From WHUA01 sp963711215 (GTDB taxonomy: Bacteria > Pseudomonadota > Alphaproteobacteria > UBA8366), in assembly GCA_963711215.1 (NCBI GenBank), contig CAVQDH010000002.1, forward strand, positions 806,001 to 870,000: 64,000 nt of DNA. The letters are read 5' to 3'. The notes beneath the pieces are model-generated. The model did no database searches. It saw nothing but the letters and a program-made list of their open reading frames with translations, and was not told the DNA's origin. A program made the position numbers and the translations under genes. Below are positions 9,901 through 19,192 of the stretch, piece after piece; position 1 is the stretch's first letter; each line of letters opens with the position of its first letter.

Positions 9901-10767
9901 ATGACATTCGAGATTAAACGGCTGGGAGAGGCGGCGGGCGCGGAAGTGCTCGGCCTCGACATGCTGCGGCCCTGGGACGATGCGACGAAGCAGGCGGTCT
10001 CGAAGGCCTTCGTGGACAACCTCGTGCTGGTTTTCCGCGGCCAGACGATGACGCCGCCGCAGTTCATGGCCTTTGCGCGCAATTTCGGCGCGCTGCAGCC
10101 CCATGTCGCGAAAAAATACCGCCATCCCGAGGCGGAGGACATCGTCATGATGACCAACGTCGACAAGGACGGGAAGTTCGACAAGGTCGGCGCCAGCCGG
10201 GGCGTGGGGTGGCATTCGGACCTGAGCTACGACCAGGTGCCTGCGAAAGCGACGCTGCTGCATGCCCTCGAGCTTCCCGACCGGGGCGGCGATACCTGCT
10301 TCGCCAACATGTACATGGCCTACGAATTTATGCCCGCGGATCTCAAGCGGCGAATCACCGGGCTGAAGGCACGGTTCCGCTACGGCGGGCGGCACGGGCT
10401 CAGCACCGGGCATCTGTCGGCCGAGGACAAGGCCAAGCCGGACGTCATTCATCCGGTCATTCGCCGTCATCCGGAATCGGGCCGGCCCTCGGTCTATATC
10501 AACCCCTATCACACGGTCTGCATCGACGGCATGCCGCGTGACGAAAGCGACGCGCTCCTGGACGAAGTCTTCGCCTGGTGCGACCGGCCTGAATTCCAGT
10601 GGCGGCACCACTGGCGCATGGGCGACACGATCATCTGGGAGAACCGTTCCGCGGTGCATTCGGCAAGCATGGATTATCCGCTCGACCAGCGGCGCATCTT
10701 CATGCGGGCGACGGTGCGGGGCACAAATACCCTGACCGAGGAAATGGTTCCGAGCCTCGCCGCCTAA
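9901..10767 (+). CDS. TauD/TfdA family Fe(II)/2-oxoglutarate dioxygenase
   Basis: A 288-residue non-haem iron dioxygenase. It starts at MTFEIKRLGEAAGAEV (9901); an ATG five codons earlier is in frame but the match to the family begins at MTFEI. The iron ligands fit H105 and D107 in WHSDLSYD and distal H253 in NRSAVHSA, with the 2-oxoglutarate-binding Arg in RRIFMRATV. The family oxidises taurine, 2,4-D and similar small acids; the substrate here is unknown. It is divergent from the DUF3422 gene and lies upstream of a nitroreductase on the same strand, which suggests a small-molecule degradative role. Confidence 0.88.
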   Translation: MTFEIKRLGEAAGAEVLGLDMLRPWDDATKQAVSKAFVDNLVLVFRGQTMTPPQFMAFARNFGALQPHVAKKYRHPEAEDIVMMTNVDKDGKFDKVGASRGVGWHSDLSYDQVPAKATLLHALELPDRGGDTCFANMYMAYEFMPADLKRRITGLKARFRYGGRHGLSTGHLSAEDKAKPDVIHPVIRRHPESGRPSVYINPYHTVCIDGMPRDESDALLDEVFAWCDRPEFQWRHHWRMGDTIIWENRSAVHSASMDYPLDQRRIFMRATVRGTNTLTEEMVPSLAA

Positions 10768-10919
10768 CCTTGGCTTGTGGGGCGGAGACAAGCATGCGGG
10801 GTTTGTGCTAGGTTTTGGTACGACAACGCGTACCCGAGCCCGCCTTGGTGGTCCTTGGCGGGCCGGTTCACGGAACCTTCTGATTTATCGCAAAAATTCG
10901 ACGTGGAGGGCGAAACGTC

Positions 10920-11699
10920 ATGCCGCACGACATACGGTCCGATCGGGCGACGGCGGAGATAACAAGCGAAACCATCGAGGTCCTGCACAACCGCGTCAGC
11001 ATCCGGAAATATTCGCAGGAGCCGGTGACCGAGGCGCAGGTGAAGGCGATCCTCGGCGCTGCGTTCCGCGCGCCGACCTCGTCGAACATCCATGCCTACA
11101 GCGTCATCGTGGTGCGCGATCCCGAGGTGAAGAAGGAACTGGCGGTTCTTACCGGCAACCAGAAGCATGTCGCCGAATGCCCGGTCTACCTGCAGTTCTG
11201 CGCCGATCTGTCGCGCATGGAAGCGGCGATGAAGCGGCACGGCCATGACCTCGATAACAACAACCTCGAATACGGGCTCGTGTCGTCGATCGACGCCGCC
11301 CTGGTCGGCATGTCGGCCTATCTCGTGGCGGATTCGCTGGGCATCAAGGGCCTGATGATCGGGGCGGTGCGCAACAAGCCGGACGAGGTGGGCAAGCTGC
11401 TCGGCATGCCGCGGCGGGTCTATCCGGTCTTTGGCATGTGCCTCGGCTGGCCCGCGGAAGCGCCGAAGCAGAAGCCGCGCATGGACTACGACACCCTCGT
11501 CCATTACGAGCGCTACCGGACCGAGGGCCTCGACGCCGAGCTCGACGCTTATGATGCGGAGCTCGCCGCGCATTACGACGCGGTCGGCAAGCAGACGACG
11601 CGCGACTCCTGGACCCGCGACATCGACGAGAAATTCGCCGTGCCGCGGCGCGACAAGTTGCGCGAGCAGCTCAAGGCAATGGGATTCGATTTCCGCTGA
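10920..11699 (+). CDS. NfsA-like nitroreductase family protein (FMN-dependent)
   Basis: A 259-residue flavoprotein. The N-terminal RVSIRKYSQEPV and APTSSNIHAYSVIVV are the FMN-binding blocks of the nitroreductase superfamily, and GLVSSIDAALVGMSAYLVAD plus GIKGLMIGAVRN form the central dimer helices. The C-terminal PVFGMCLGWPAE and the later basic tail match NADPH-dependent NfsA/FRP-type enzymes. It probably reduces quinones, nitro compounds or flavins. The ATG at 10920 follows GGAGGGCGAAACGTC. It lies 152 bases after the TauD-type gene on the same strand, so a shared transcript is possible but not shown. Confidence 0.86.
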   Translation: MPHDIRSDRATAEITSETIEVLHNRVSIRKYSQEPVTEAQVKAILGAAFRAPTSSNIHAYSVIVVRDPEVKKELAVLTGNQKHVAECPVYLQFCADLSRMEAAMKRHGHDLDNNNLEYGLVSSIDAALVGMSAYLVADSLGIKGLMIGAVRNKPDEVGKLLGMPRRVYPVFGMCLGWPAEAPKQKPRMDYDTLVHYERYRTEGLDAELDAYDAELAAHYDAVGKQTTRDSWTRDIDEKFAVPRRDKLREQLKAMGFDFR

Positions 11700-11730
11700 G
11701 CGTCTTGCCCGGCCGGTCTCGTGAGGCGGT

Positions 11731-12720
11731 CTAGCGGGGCGAAGCATATCGCCCGGCGAGGCTCGCTTTGAGGCGGGTGAGGGCGTAGACGATGTCGCAT
11801 TTCGGCGTCGCGATCCCGGACAGCCGGCCGAGCTCGCCGACGACGCCGAGGAGCGCGTCGAGCTCGATCGTCTTGCCGGCTTCGAAGTCCTGCAGCATCG
11901 AGGACTTGATCGGTCCGAGCCGCAGGAAAGACTCGAGCTTTTCCTCGATATCCGGTCCGGTTGTGCAGCCGTTCGCGGCGGCGACGCGCGCCGCTTCCCG
12001 CATCATGTCGGCCATGACCTGGCCCACCTCGCGGTCGATCACCAGCGCATCACAACCCGCGTCGCACAGCACGCTCAGGGGATTGCCGGTGAGGTTGCCC
12101 CACAGCTTGCCCCAGACCTCGGCATGGATGTCATCGGTGACAGGGCTCCGAAGGCCGCCGGCCGTGAACAGCGCCGAGACGCGGGCGACACGATCGCTCC
12201 GGCTATGGTCCGGCTCGCCGACCACGTAGATGCCGCCGTTGTTGTGTTCGATCACGCCCGGCTCGGGAATGTTGGAGCCGATGTAGACGACGCAGCCAAT
12301 CGCCCGTTCTGGCCCCAGCGCGTTCCAGATCCGGCCGCCGGGATCGACGCTGTCGAGATGCGGCTTCGGCCAGTCGCCCGGCAGGCCGTGGAAATACCAC
12401 CAGGGAATGCCGTTGATCGTCGGCACGATGATCGTGTTCGGCCCGATCAGCGGCGCGACCTGCGGCAAGGCGGCGCCAATGGTATGCGCCTTGAGGCCCA
12501 TGATGACGACGTCCTGGACGCCGAGCGAGGCCGTGTCGTCCGTCGCATGGACGCGGACGGTCCATTCGCCCGATTGGTCGCGCACGGTGAGGCCTTTGCG
12601 CCGGATCGCATCGAGATGAGGGCCGCGGGCGACGAAGCTCAGCCCGTCCATGCCGCTGCGCGCCATCCGTGCCCCCGCGACCCCGGCAACGGCGCCGACG
12701 CCAAAGATGCAGACTTTCAT
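11731..12720 (-). CDS. Ketopantoate reductase (PanE/ApbA) family protein
   Basis: A 329-residue oxidoreductase. The Rossmann motif is MKVCIFGVGAVAGVAGARMA at the very N-terminus, followed by VIMGLKAHT and the family's NGIPWWYF block; the C-terminal helical domain contains EVWGKLWGNLTGNPLSVL with the conserved Lys. ApbA/PanE enzymes reduce 2-dehydropantoate to pantoate, but many paralogues, including NGIPWW-type ones like this, act in catabolic pathways, so I do not call it panE. It lies downstream of the chemoreceptor on the same strand, with a structured inverted repeat ending 9 bases before its ATG. Confidence 0.85.
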   Translation of the reverse strand: MKVCIFGVGAVAGVAGARMARSGMDGLSFVARGPHLDAIRRKGLTVRDQSGEWTVRVHATDDTASLGVQDVVIMGLKAHTIGAALPQVAPLIGPNTIIVPTINGIPWWYFHGLPGDWPKPHLDSVDPGGRIWNALGPERAIGCVVYIGSNIPEPGVIEHNNGGIYVVGEPDHSRSDRVARVSALFTAGGLRSPVTDDIHAEVWGKLWGNLTGNPLSVLCDAGCDALVIDREVGQVMADMMREAARVAAANGCTTGPDIEEKLESFLRLGPIKSSMLQDFEAGKTIELDALLGVVGELGRLSGIATPKCDIVYALTRLKASLAGRYASPR

Positions 12721-12729
12721 GGATCGTTC

Positions 12730-12790
12730 CGCTCAATTGACCGTCTTCGCATGATGCAAACCGAGTCTGCGAAAGCAAGTCAATTGAGCG
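12730..12790. repeat. Nested inverted repeat between chemoreceptor stop and ketopantoate-reductase-like start
   Basis: CGCTCAATTGAC (12730-12741) is repeated in perfect inversion at 12779-12790, and TTCGCA/TGCGAA forms a 6-bp inner stem. It could be an operator, a leader hairpin that affects translation of the gene starting at 12720, or a terminator of the chemoreceptor (no U-tract seen). Confidence 0.6.
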
Positions 12791-12841
12791 TCTGGACGCA
12801 GACGGCGTCCGCCGCGCGATTGTGGCAGGTGGGGATATCGA

Positions 12842-14821
12842 TCAGGCGGTGCGGACGTTCTCCAGGAATGTCGTCGCCACTTCCCTCAGCCGCTCGGCCT
12901 CGGTCGACAGGTTGCCGGACAGGAGCTTGACCTGCTGGGCCGCCTGCGTGGTCTCGTTGGCCGCCTCGTTCAGCCCGCTCACGCTCTGCGTCACGGTGTT
13001 GGTTCCGCCCGCGGCCTGCTGCACGTTGTCCGCGATGTCCCGCGTCGCCGAAGACTGCTCTTCGATCGCGCTGGCGACCGTCGCCGAATAGCCGGAAATC
13101 TGCTCGATCACGGCATTCACCTGATTGATCGCCTCGACCGCGTTGGTCGCCGTCGTCTGGATCGTCGTGATCTGTTCGGCAATCTGGTCGGTCGCTTTCG
13201 AGGTCTGGTTCGCCAGCTGCTTGACCTCGCTCGCCACGACGGCAAATCCCTTGCCTGCGTCGCCCGCCCGGGCCGCCTCGATCGTGGCGTTCAAGGCGAG
13301 CAGATTCGTTTGCGCAGCGATTTCCTGAATCAGATTGAGGACGTTGCCGATCGTCTCGGCGGATTTGGCGAGCCCCTGCATGGTTTCCCGCGTCTCGCGC
13401 GATACCGTCACCGCCTTTTCAGCGACTTCGTTGGACTGCGTGACACGTAGGCTGATTTCGTCGATCGAGCTTGAAAGCTGCTCCGTTGCGGTCGCCACCG
13501 TCTGCACGTTCCGGGAGGCCGCCTCGGCGCCGCTCTGCACGGTTTCGGATTGCCGGTTGGTCATCTCGGCGGCGGTCGCCATCGTCTCCGACGTATCCTG
13601 CAGGCTTGTCGCCGCATCCAGCACGTTCTGCAACGCCTCGTTCGACGCCGCTTCGAAATTCCGGATGAGCGTTTCGACCGATTTCGCCCGTTGCTCCTTG
13701 GCGGCGCGGTCCTCCGCCTCCTTGGCTTCGAGCGTCCGCTTTTCCAGGGCATTCTGCTTGAAGATGAGAACGGCGCGGGCGAGATGTCCGATTTCATCCT
13801 TGCGATCGGTCGCCGGGACCTCCAGCTCGAGCTTGCCGCCGGCGAGATCGGCCGTCGCCCGCGTTATGCCGGCCAGCGGCCGGCTGATGCCGCGCGCCAC
13901 GATGGAGCCGATGACGGCTACGAAAACGAGCATGATGGCGGCGGTCGCCAGAACGATGATATGGGTCAGGCTGCGGGTGCGCTCCACGGTGGCATGCGCC
14001 GCCGCGACGCCTTGCGTCGCGATGTCCGTGATCTGCTGCAAGGCCGGCTGCATCTCCGCATGGATCGCGCCGAGCTCCTTGGTGTCTTTGGTAAGAAGGA
14101 TCGTCGTGTCGACCCAGGCTTTGATGGTCACCTGATACGCGTCCATCATCCCGGCGATCTCTTTCTCGAAGTCCGGGCCCTTGTTGGCGGACTTCAGCAG
14201 CAGGTTAAAGTCCTGCCGCACGTCGCCGATGTAGTTGACCACGTCCGGGTCCGGCGCCGCTTTGAACTCACGCAAATAGCGCGCGATGACGAGAAGCGTG
14301 CCGCGCAGCTGATCGAGCCCTGCGGCGGCGAATTTGTGATCGATCCCGTCGAATTGCTCGTTCAGCTTCGACGCAAGCCCGTCCTGGTCGAGGCGGCCGA
14401 TCTTTCCCTGCAGCTGCACGGTCTCGCCGAACTTCGAGGTAAGGCGCATGATCGTGTCCTCCAGCTGAAGGACCGAGTCCGATATCGATTGGGTCAGCGG
14501 CAGCGCGCCCATCGTCTCCACCAGCTCGGAGAACTTGGCCGCGGTGTTTTGATAGCTCGCCGCGTATTTCTTGTCGGTTGAGAGCAGGAAGTCCTTTTCA
14601 TGCTGGCGGAGTTGCAGCGCCGTAATGGCGATGTCATCCACGAGCTTCATGAGATCGGAATTCGCCTTTTCGTTGTGTTGGGCGGTCTCCATCCGGAGCT
14701 CGCCGAGCATATAGGCGCTGGTTAAGGCGGCCATGCCGAATATGCCGAGGCCGGCGAGGATAAAGATCCGCATGCGAATCGTGAGGACCTTGAACGACTT
14801 CAGAAACTGTAGGAATTTCAT
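12842..14821 (-). CDS. Methyl-accepting chemotaxis protein with HAMP domain
   Basis: A chemoreceptor of 659 residues when started at MKFLQFLKSFKVLTIRMR (14821), which has an AAGGG site; the longer frame to 14962 adds low-complexity sequence. A first membrane helix spans about residues 18-38, followed by a helical periplasmic sensor domain with LRQHEKDFLLSTDKKY, the signature of helical-bimodular/CHASE3-like sensors. A second membrane helix is at about 288-312, then a HAMP domain (RGISRPLAGITRATADLAGG) and the cytoplasmic signalling domain with the conserved tip EIAAQTNLLALNATIEAARA. It would pass a signal to CheA/CheW, none of which lie in this window. The ligand is unknown. Confidence 0.92.
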   Translation of the reverse strand: MKFLQFLKSFKVLTIRMRIFILAGLGIFGMAALTSAYMLGELRMETAQHNEKANSDLMKLVDDIAITALQLRQHEKDFLLSTDKKYAASYQNTAAKFSELVETMGALPLTQSISDSVLQLEDTIMRLTSKFGETVQLQGKIGRLDQDGLASKLNEQFDGIDHKFAAAGLDQLRGTLLVIARYLREFKAAPDPDVVNYIGDVRQDFNLLLKSANKGPDFEKEIAGMMDAYQVTIKAWVDTTILLTKDTKELGAIHAEMQPALQQITDIATQGVAAAHATVERTRSLTHIIVLATAAIMLVFVAVIGSIVARGISRPLAGITRATADLAGGKLELEVPATDRKDEIGHLARAVLIFKQNALEKRTLEAKEAEDRAAKEQRAKSVETLIRNFEAASNEALQNVLDAATSLQDTSETMATAAEMTNRQSETVQSGAEAASRNVQTVATATEQLSSSIDEISLRVTQSNEVAEKAVTVSRETRETMQGLAKSAETIGNVLNLIQEIAAQTNLLALNATIEAARAGDAGKGFAVVASEVKQLANQTSKATDQIAEQITTIQTTATNAVEAINQVNAVIEQISGYSATVASAIEEQSSATRDIADNVQQAAGGTNTVTQSVSGLNEAANETTQAAQQVKLLSGNLSTEAERLREVATTFLENVRTA

Positions 14822-15021
14822 GACGCTATACCCTTGCTCCGGGCTTCGATATTTTCTCCGCGGCGGGGCAAACGGCGAAGGCGCAGCCGCCGCACAGGAG
14901 GGCGTCACGACAGAATGGTAAAGTAAGAATAAGAATTCGTTAAAAATAGCAGGTAGAGACATCGCCTATGATATGAAATAAATTTGAATATGGAATATTA
15001 GGATTTATCTCCTTGAGGTTG

Positions 15022-16106
15022 TTATTCGGCGCGCCGTCTTGAAGGCGCGAGCCGCTTTTCCAGGCGCTGGCTGAAGCGCGACAGGGCGAAGCAGAACAGC
15101 CAGAATCCGAGGCCCGCGAAGACATAGCCTTCGACGTTGTAGCCGATCCATTGCGGGTCGGATACGGCGGCCTGGACGATCCCCAGGAGATCGAACAAGC
15201 CGATGATGAGGACCAGCGTCGTATCCTTGAAGAGCGCGATGAAGATGCCGACGATGCCCGGGATCACGTGCCGCAGCGCCTGCGGCATCACGATGTAGCG
15301 CATCGTCTGCCTGTAGTCGTAGCCGAGCGATTCCGCCGCCTCGTATTGCGCGTGCGGGATCGCCTGCAGGCCGCCGCGCACGACTTCCGCCATGTAGGCG
15401 GCATAGAACAGCGCGATGCCGATCAGGGCGCGCAGCAGCTTGTCGAAGTTGACGCCTTCCGGCAGGAACAGGGGCAGCATCACGGACGCCATGAACAGCA
15501 CCGTGATCAGCGGCACGCCGCGTATCAGCTCGATGAAGGCGACGCACAGGATCCGGATGACCGGCAAGCGCGAGCGGCGCCCGAGCGCAAGCGCGATGCC
15601 GATCGGAAAGGAGGCCGTGATGCCGACGCCGGCGACCACCAGCGTCAGGAAGAGGCCGCCCCATTTGGCCGTCTCGACGGGCTGAGCCCAGCGCCGCCAT
15701 GGAACAGCCACGTGGCGGCCACGAGGTAGGCGGGCAGCAGCAGCGCCACGATCAGTCCCTTCCGCGGCAGCCGCAGCTTGATCAGGGCGACGGCGCCGAC
15801 GAGCAGCAGGGCGAAGGCGAGGTTCACGCGCCATCGCTCTCCTTCGGGATAGAAGCCGTACAGGAACTGGCCGATCCGGGCCTCGACGAAGACCCAGCAG
15901 GCGCCGCCGCCGGTACAGCTCTTTCGGCTGTCGCCGACGAAATTGGCGTTGACGATCAGCCAGTCCAGCGCCGGCGGAAGGGCGAGGCAGAGCAGCAGGA
16001 CGCAGGCCGCCGTGAGCACGGTGTTGAGCGGCGAGGAGAACAGGTTCGCCCGGGCCCAGCGGGCTGCGGTGACGGCCCGGCGGCCGACGGTTTCCCCGGC
16101 CGTCAT
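15022..16106 (-). CDS. aapM: General L-amino acid ABC transporter permease, AapM-type (one frame shift)
   Basis: The second inner-membrane permease of the aap-type general amino-acid importer, about 361 residues. The N-terminus has the hydrophobic stretches LNTVLTAACVLLLCLAL and LIVNANFVGD; the C-terminal half has the HisM-like permease region LFLTLVVAGVGIT and the EAA loop EAAESLGYDYRQTMRYIV, which contacts the ATPase. The frame breaks near 15688 (GGAGL then PVETAKWGG). Its ATG overlaps the aapQ stop by 4 bases, so translation is coupled. The usual fourth gene, the ATPase aapP, does not follow: the next gene is a chemoreceptor. Confidence 0.87.
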
Positions 16107-17255
16107 GGGCTCTCTCCGAACCGCGCGACACGCCTGTTGTAGAGGTTCATCGCGCCGGCGATGGCGAGGCTGATGGCAAGATAGACGGCCATGGTGATGG
16201 CGATGACTTCGACGGCCTGTCCGGTCTGGTTCAGCACCGTGCCGGCGAAGACCGAGACAAGCTCGGGATAGCCGATCGCGGCGGCAAGCGAGGAGTTCTT
16301 GGTCAGGCTAAGGTAGTGGCTGGTCAGCGGCGGCACGATGACCCGCATCGCCTGCGGCAGGATGACGAGCCGGAGGGCCTGGCCGCGCGACAGGCCGAGC
16401 GCTTCCGCGGCTTCGCGCTGGCCCTTGTCGACCGCGAGGATGCCCGACCGCACGTTCTCGGCGATATAGGCCCCGGTGTAGAAGGAGAGGCCGAAAACGA
16501 GCCCGACGAATTCGGGGATCAGCACCATGCCGCCCTCGAAGCTGAACCCGGCCAGGTGCGGCAAGCTCCAGCCGGTCGAGCGGATGGCTGATGGCCGCGA
16601 GCGCGGCGGCGGGTCCGACGGCGATCGCCAGGCAGACGGCGCTGGTTCGGGTGCTCGCGGCGCCGCGCCGGCGGATCCATCGCCACAGCAGCACGGCCGC
16701 GGCGATACCGGCGGCGAGGACGCCGCTACTGGCCAGAAATCGGCTGTCAGCAGGGGCTTCGGCAGGTAGAGGCCCCGGTTGTTAAGGAAGATCACGCCCA
16801 ACAGGGCGTGGCTCTGGCGCGGCTGCGGCATGGCGCTCAGCACCGCGAAATACCAGAAGAAGATCTGCAGCAGCAGCGGCAGGTTGCGGAAGGTCTCGAC
16901 ATAGACCGTGGCGAGCCGGGCGGCGAGCCAATTGTTCGACAGGCGGGCGATGCCGATCAGCATGCCGAGGATGGTGGCGAGCACGATGCCGACGGCCGAG
17001 ACGAGCAGCGTGTTGAGCAGCCCGACGAGGAAGGCCCGGCCGTAGCTCGACAGCTCGGAATACGCGGATGAGATGGAAGATGATCGAGAAGCCGGCGGTG
17101 CTGCGGAGGAAGCCGAAGCCGGACGCGATGCCGCGCTCCGCCAGGTTGCTCAGCGTGTTCTCGACGAACCAGGCCACCAGCGCCAGGACGACAGCCAGCA
17201 CCAAGGCCTGCGCTGCGACCGCACGGAGCCGCTCTTTACGCCGGAGCCGGCTCAC
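16103..17255 (-). CDS. aapQ: General L-amino acid ABC transporter permease, AapQ-type (three frame shifts)
   Basis: The first permease of the importer, about 384 residues. I start it at a GTG at 17255 (VSRLRRKERL), soon followed by a first membrane helix ALVLAVVLALVAWFVENTL and NLAERGIASGFGFL, a block characteristic of AapQ. Later come VLATILGMLIGIARLSNNWL, ETFRNLPLLLQIFFWYF and the EAA loop REAAEALGLSRGQALRLVIL. The frame breaks near 17063, 16730 and 16580; the segment around 16590-16720 reads as VLLWRWIRRRGA in a third frame. All segments match the family, so I treat it as one gene damaged by base errors. It lies between aapJ and aapM. Confidence 0.83.
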
Positions 17256-17277
17256 GCGCTGCCACCCGCTGCGGTGC

Positions 17278-18303
17278 TCAGCGCACCGGCGGTGCATACA
17301 GGATGCCGCCCTTGGTCCACAGCGCGTTGACGTTGCGGGCGATCTTGAGCGGCGATCCGGCGCCGAGATCGCGCTCGAACATCTCGCCGTAGTTGCCGAC
17401 CGCCTGCACCGCCCGGAGCGCCCAGCCGGCATCGAGGCCGAGGTTCTTGCCGGAATCACCCTCCGACCCGAGCAGACGGCGGACTTCGGGATTCTTGCTT
17501 TCCGTCCGTAATTGTTCGGCGTTTGCGGCCGTGATGCCCAGCTCCTCGGCGTTGATCAGCGCGAACAGCGTCCATTTGACGATCCCGAACCAGGCGTCGT
17601 CGCCATGGCGCACGGCAGGTCCGAGCGGCTCCTTGGAGATGATCTCGGGCAGGATGACATGCTGATCCGGATCGTCGAGGCGGACCCGCTGGGCGTACAG
17701 GCCCGACTGGTCGGTGGTGTAGACGTCACAGCGCCCTTTGACATAAGCGGCGAAGGCGTCGTCCGACTTCTCGAAGGTCACCAGCTTGTATTGCATGCCG
17801 TGCGAGCGGAAATAGTCGGCGACGTTGAGCTCGGTCGTCGTGCCGGCATTGGCGCAGACCGTCGCGCCGTTGAGCGCCGTGGCGCTCTTTACGCCGAGCT
17901 TGCGGCGCACCATGAAGCCCTGCCCGTCGTAGTAGCTCACGCCGGCGAAGGTGAGCCCAAGCGCCGTATCGCGCGTGAGCGTCCAGGTCGTGTTGCGCGA
18001 CAGCAGGTCGATCTCGCCGGATTGCAACGCGGTGAAGCGCTCCTTGGCCGACAGCGGTACGAATTTGACCTTGTCCGCGCTGCCGAGCGCGGCGGCCGCG
18101 ACCGCTTTGCAAAAGTCGACGTCGAAGCCGGACCAGTTGCCCTTGGCATCCGGGTTGGAGAAGCCTGGCAGCCCCTGGCTGACGCCGCAAAGCAGGGAGC
18201 CGCGGGACTTTACGGTCTCCAGCGTCTTCTGGGCGAGGGCCGGCGCGCTCACCCACACGAGACCGGCGACGACGGCGAAAAGAAGTCGGGCGAAGCGGAG
18301 CAT
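17278..18303 (-). CDS. aapJ: General L-amino acid ABC transporter substrate-binding protein, AapJ-type
   Basis: A periplasmic amino-acid binding protein of 341 residues. I start it at MLRFARLLFAVVAGLV (18303) because AAGGA lies 8 bases upstream; earlier ATGs exist in frame. A signal peptide ends at SAPALA. The family blocks include LCGVSQGLPGFSNPD, GNWSGFDVDFCKAVAAA, LLSRNTTWTLTRD and VYTTDQSGLYAQR, all typical of AapJ/BztA rather than of other family-3 binding proteins. It captures a broad range of L-amino acids for AapQM. It is the promoter-proximal gene of aapJQM and is intact, unlike the two permease genes. Confidence 0.92.
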   Translation of the reverse strand: MLRFARLLFAVVAGLVWVSAPALAQKTLETVKSRGSLLCGVSQGLPGFSNPDAKGNWSGFDVDFCKAVAAAALGSADKVKFVPLSAKERFTALQSGEIDLLSRNTTWTLTRDTALGLTFAGVSYYDGQGFMVRRKLGVKSATALNGATVCANAGTTTELNVADYFRSHGMQYKLVTFEKSDDAFAAYVKGRCDVYTTDQSGLYAQRVRLDDPDQHVILPEIISKEPLGPAVRHGDDAWFGIVKWTLFALINAEELGITAANAEQLRTESKNPEVRRLLGSEGDSGKNLGLDAGWALRAVQAVGNYGEMFERDLGAGSPLKIARNVNALWTKGGILYAPPVR

Positions 18304-18366
18304 CGGTCGCATCCTTGCTGCAATTTGCACGGCAGACCGAAACGCGCTTGCGCCCGGCGCTGCCGG

Positions 18367-19155
18367 CTACAGCATGGCGAATCCGCCGTTGACGCTCAAT
18401 ACCTGTCCGGTGACCTGCCGCGCACAGTCCGAGGCGGCGAACAGCACGGCGTTGCTGACGTCCTCCATCTCGCCGATGCGGCGCAACGGATAGAGGCGCC
18501 TTACTTTTTCCTCGCGCGCGGCGACTTTTTCGGCGCCCATCGACTGGCGCATCTTTTCCAGGATGCCGTTGCGCATCGGCGAATTGGTCGCGCCCGGCGA
18601 GATCACATTCGCGTTAATGTTGTTCTTGCCGACCTCCTTTGCGATCGACTTGGTGAAAGAGATGACGCCGCCCTTGGCCGCGGAATAGACGGCTTCGCGC
18701 TCCTGGCCGACGCGTGCGGCGTCCGTCGCGATGTTGACGATCTTGCCGTAGTTGCGCTCGATCATGCCGGGCAGGGCCGCCCGGATGCAGTTGATCGTGC
18801 CATAGAGAGTGACTCGAATTTCCTGGTCGCACTGCTCAGGCGTCTTTTCCAGGAACAGCGCATGCTGCGTCATGACGGCCGCGTTGTTGACCAGGATGTC
18901 GAGCCGGCCCCATTTCTTCTCGACCGCCGCGATCATCGCGCCGACCGCCTGCATGTCGGTGATGTCGCATTGCGCGGCCATGCCCTCGCCGCCGGCGCCG
19001 GAAATCATGCCGAGCGTCTCGTCGATGCCCTTGGTCGAGATGTCGTTGACGGCAACCTTGGCGCCTTCCTTGGCGAAGGCGACGGCCATGTGTTGTCCGA
19101 TGCCGCTGCCGCTGCCCGTGATCAGCGCCACTTTGCCGGATAGACCGAGGTCCAT
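18367..19155 (-). CDS. Short-chain dehydrogenase/reductase
   Basis: A 262-residue classical SDR. The cofactor motif is ALITGSGSGIGQHMA with an acidic VNDIS after beta-2 (NAD preference), then the structural NNAAV, the catalytic YSAAKGG and a C-terminal GQVLSVNGGFA. The position that normally holds the catalytic Ser reads NIATDAARVG, so Thr appears in place of Ser; the surrounding block resembles 2-hydroxycyclohexanecarboxyl-CoA dehydrogenase-type SDRs, which read NIASDAARVG. The start has a GGAGCAGGA site. It is 37 bases downstream of the PhyH-type gene on the same strand, and the two probably work on related substrates. Confidence 0.88.
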   Translation of the reverse strand: MDLGLSGKVALITGSGSGIGQHMAVAFAKEGAKVAVNDISTKGIDETLGMISGAGGEGMAAQCDITDMQAVGAMIAAVEKKWGRLDILVNNAAVMTQHALFLEKTPEQCDQEIRVTLYGTINCIRAALPGMIERNYGKIVNIATDAARVGQEREAVYSAAKGGVISFTKSIAKEVGKNNINANVISPGATNSPMRNGILEKMRQSMGAEKVAAREEKVRRLYPLRRIGEMEDVSNAVLFAASDCARQVTGQVLSVNGGFAML

Positions 19156-19192
19156 GCGTTCCTGCTCCCGTTCCCGTTGTTCCTGATATGCC

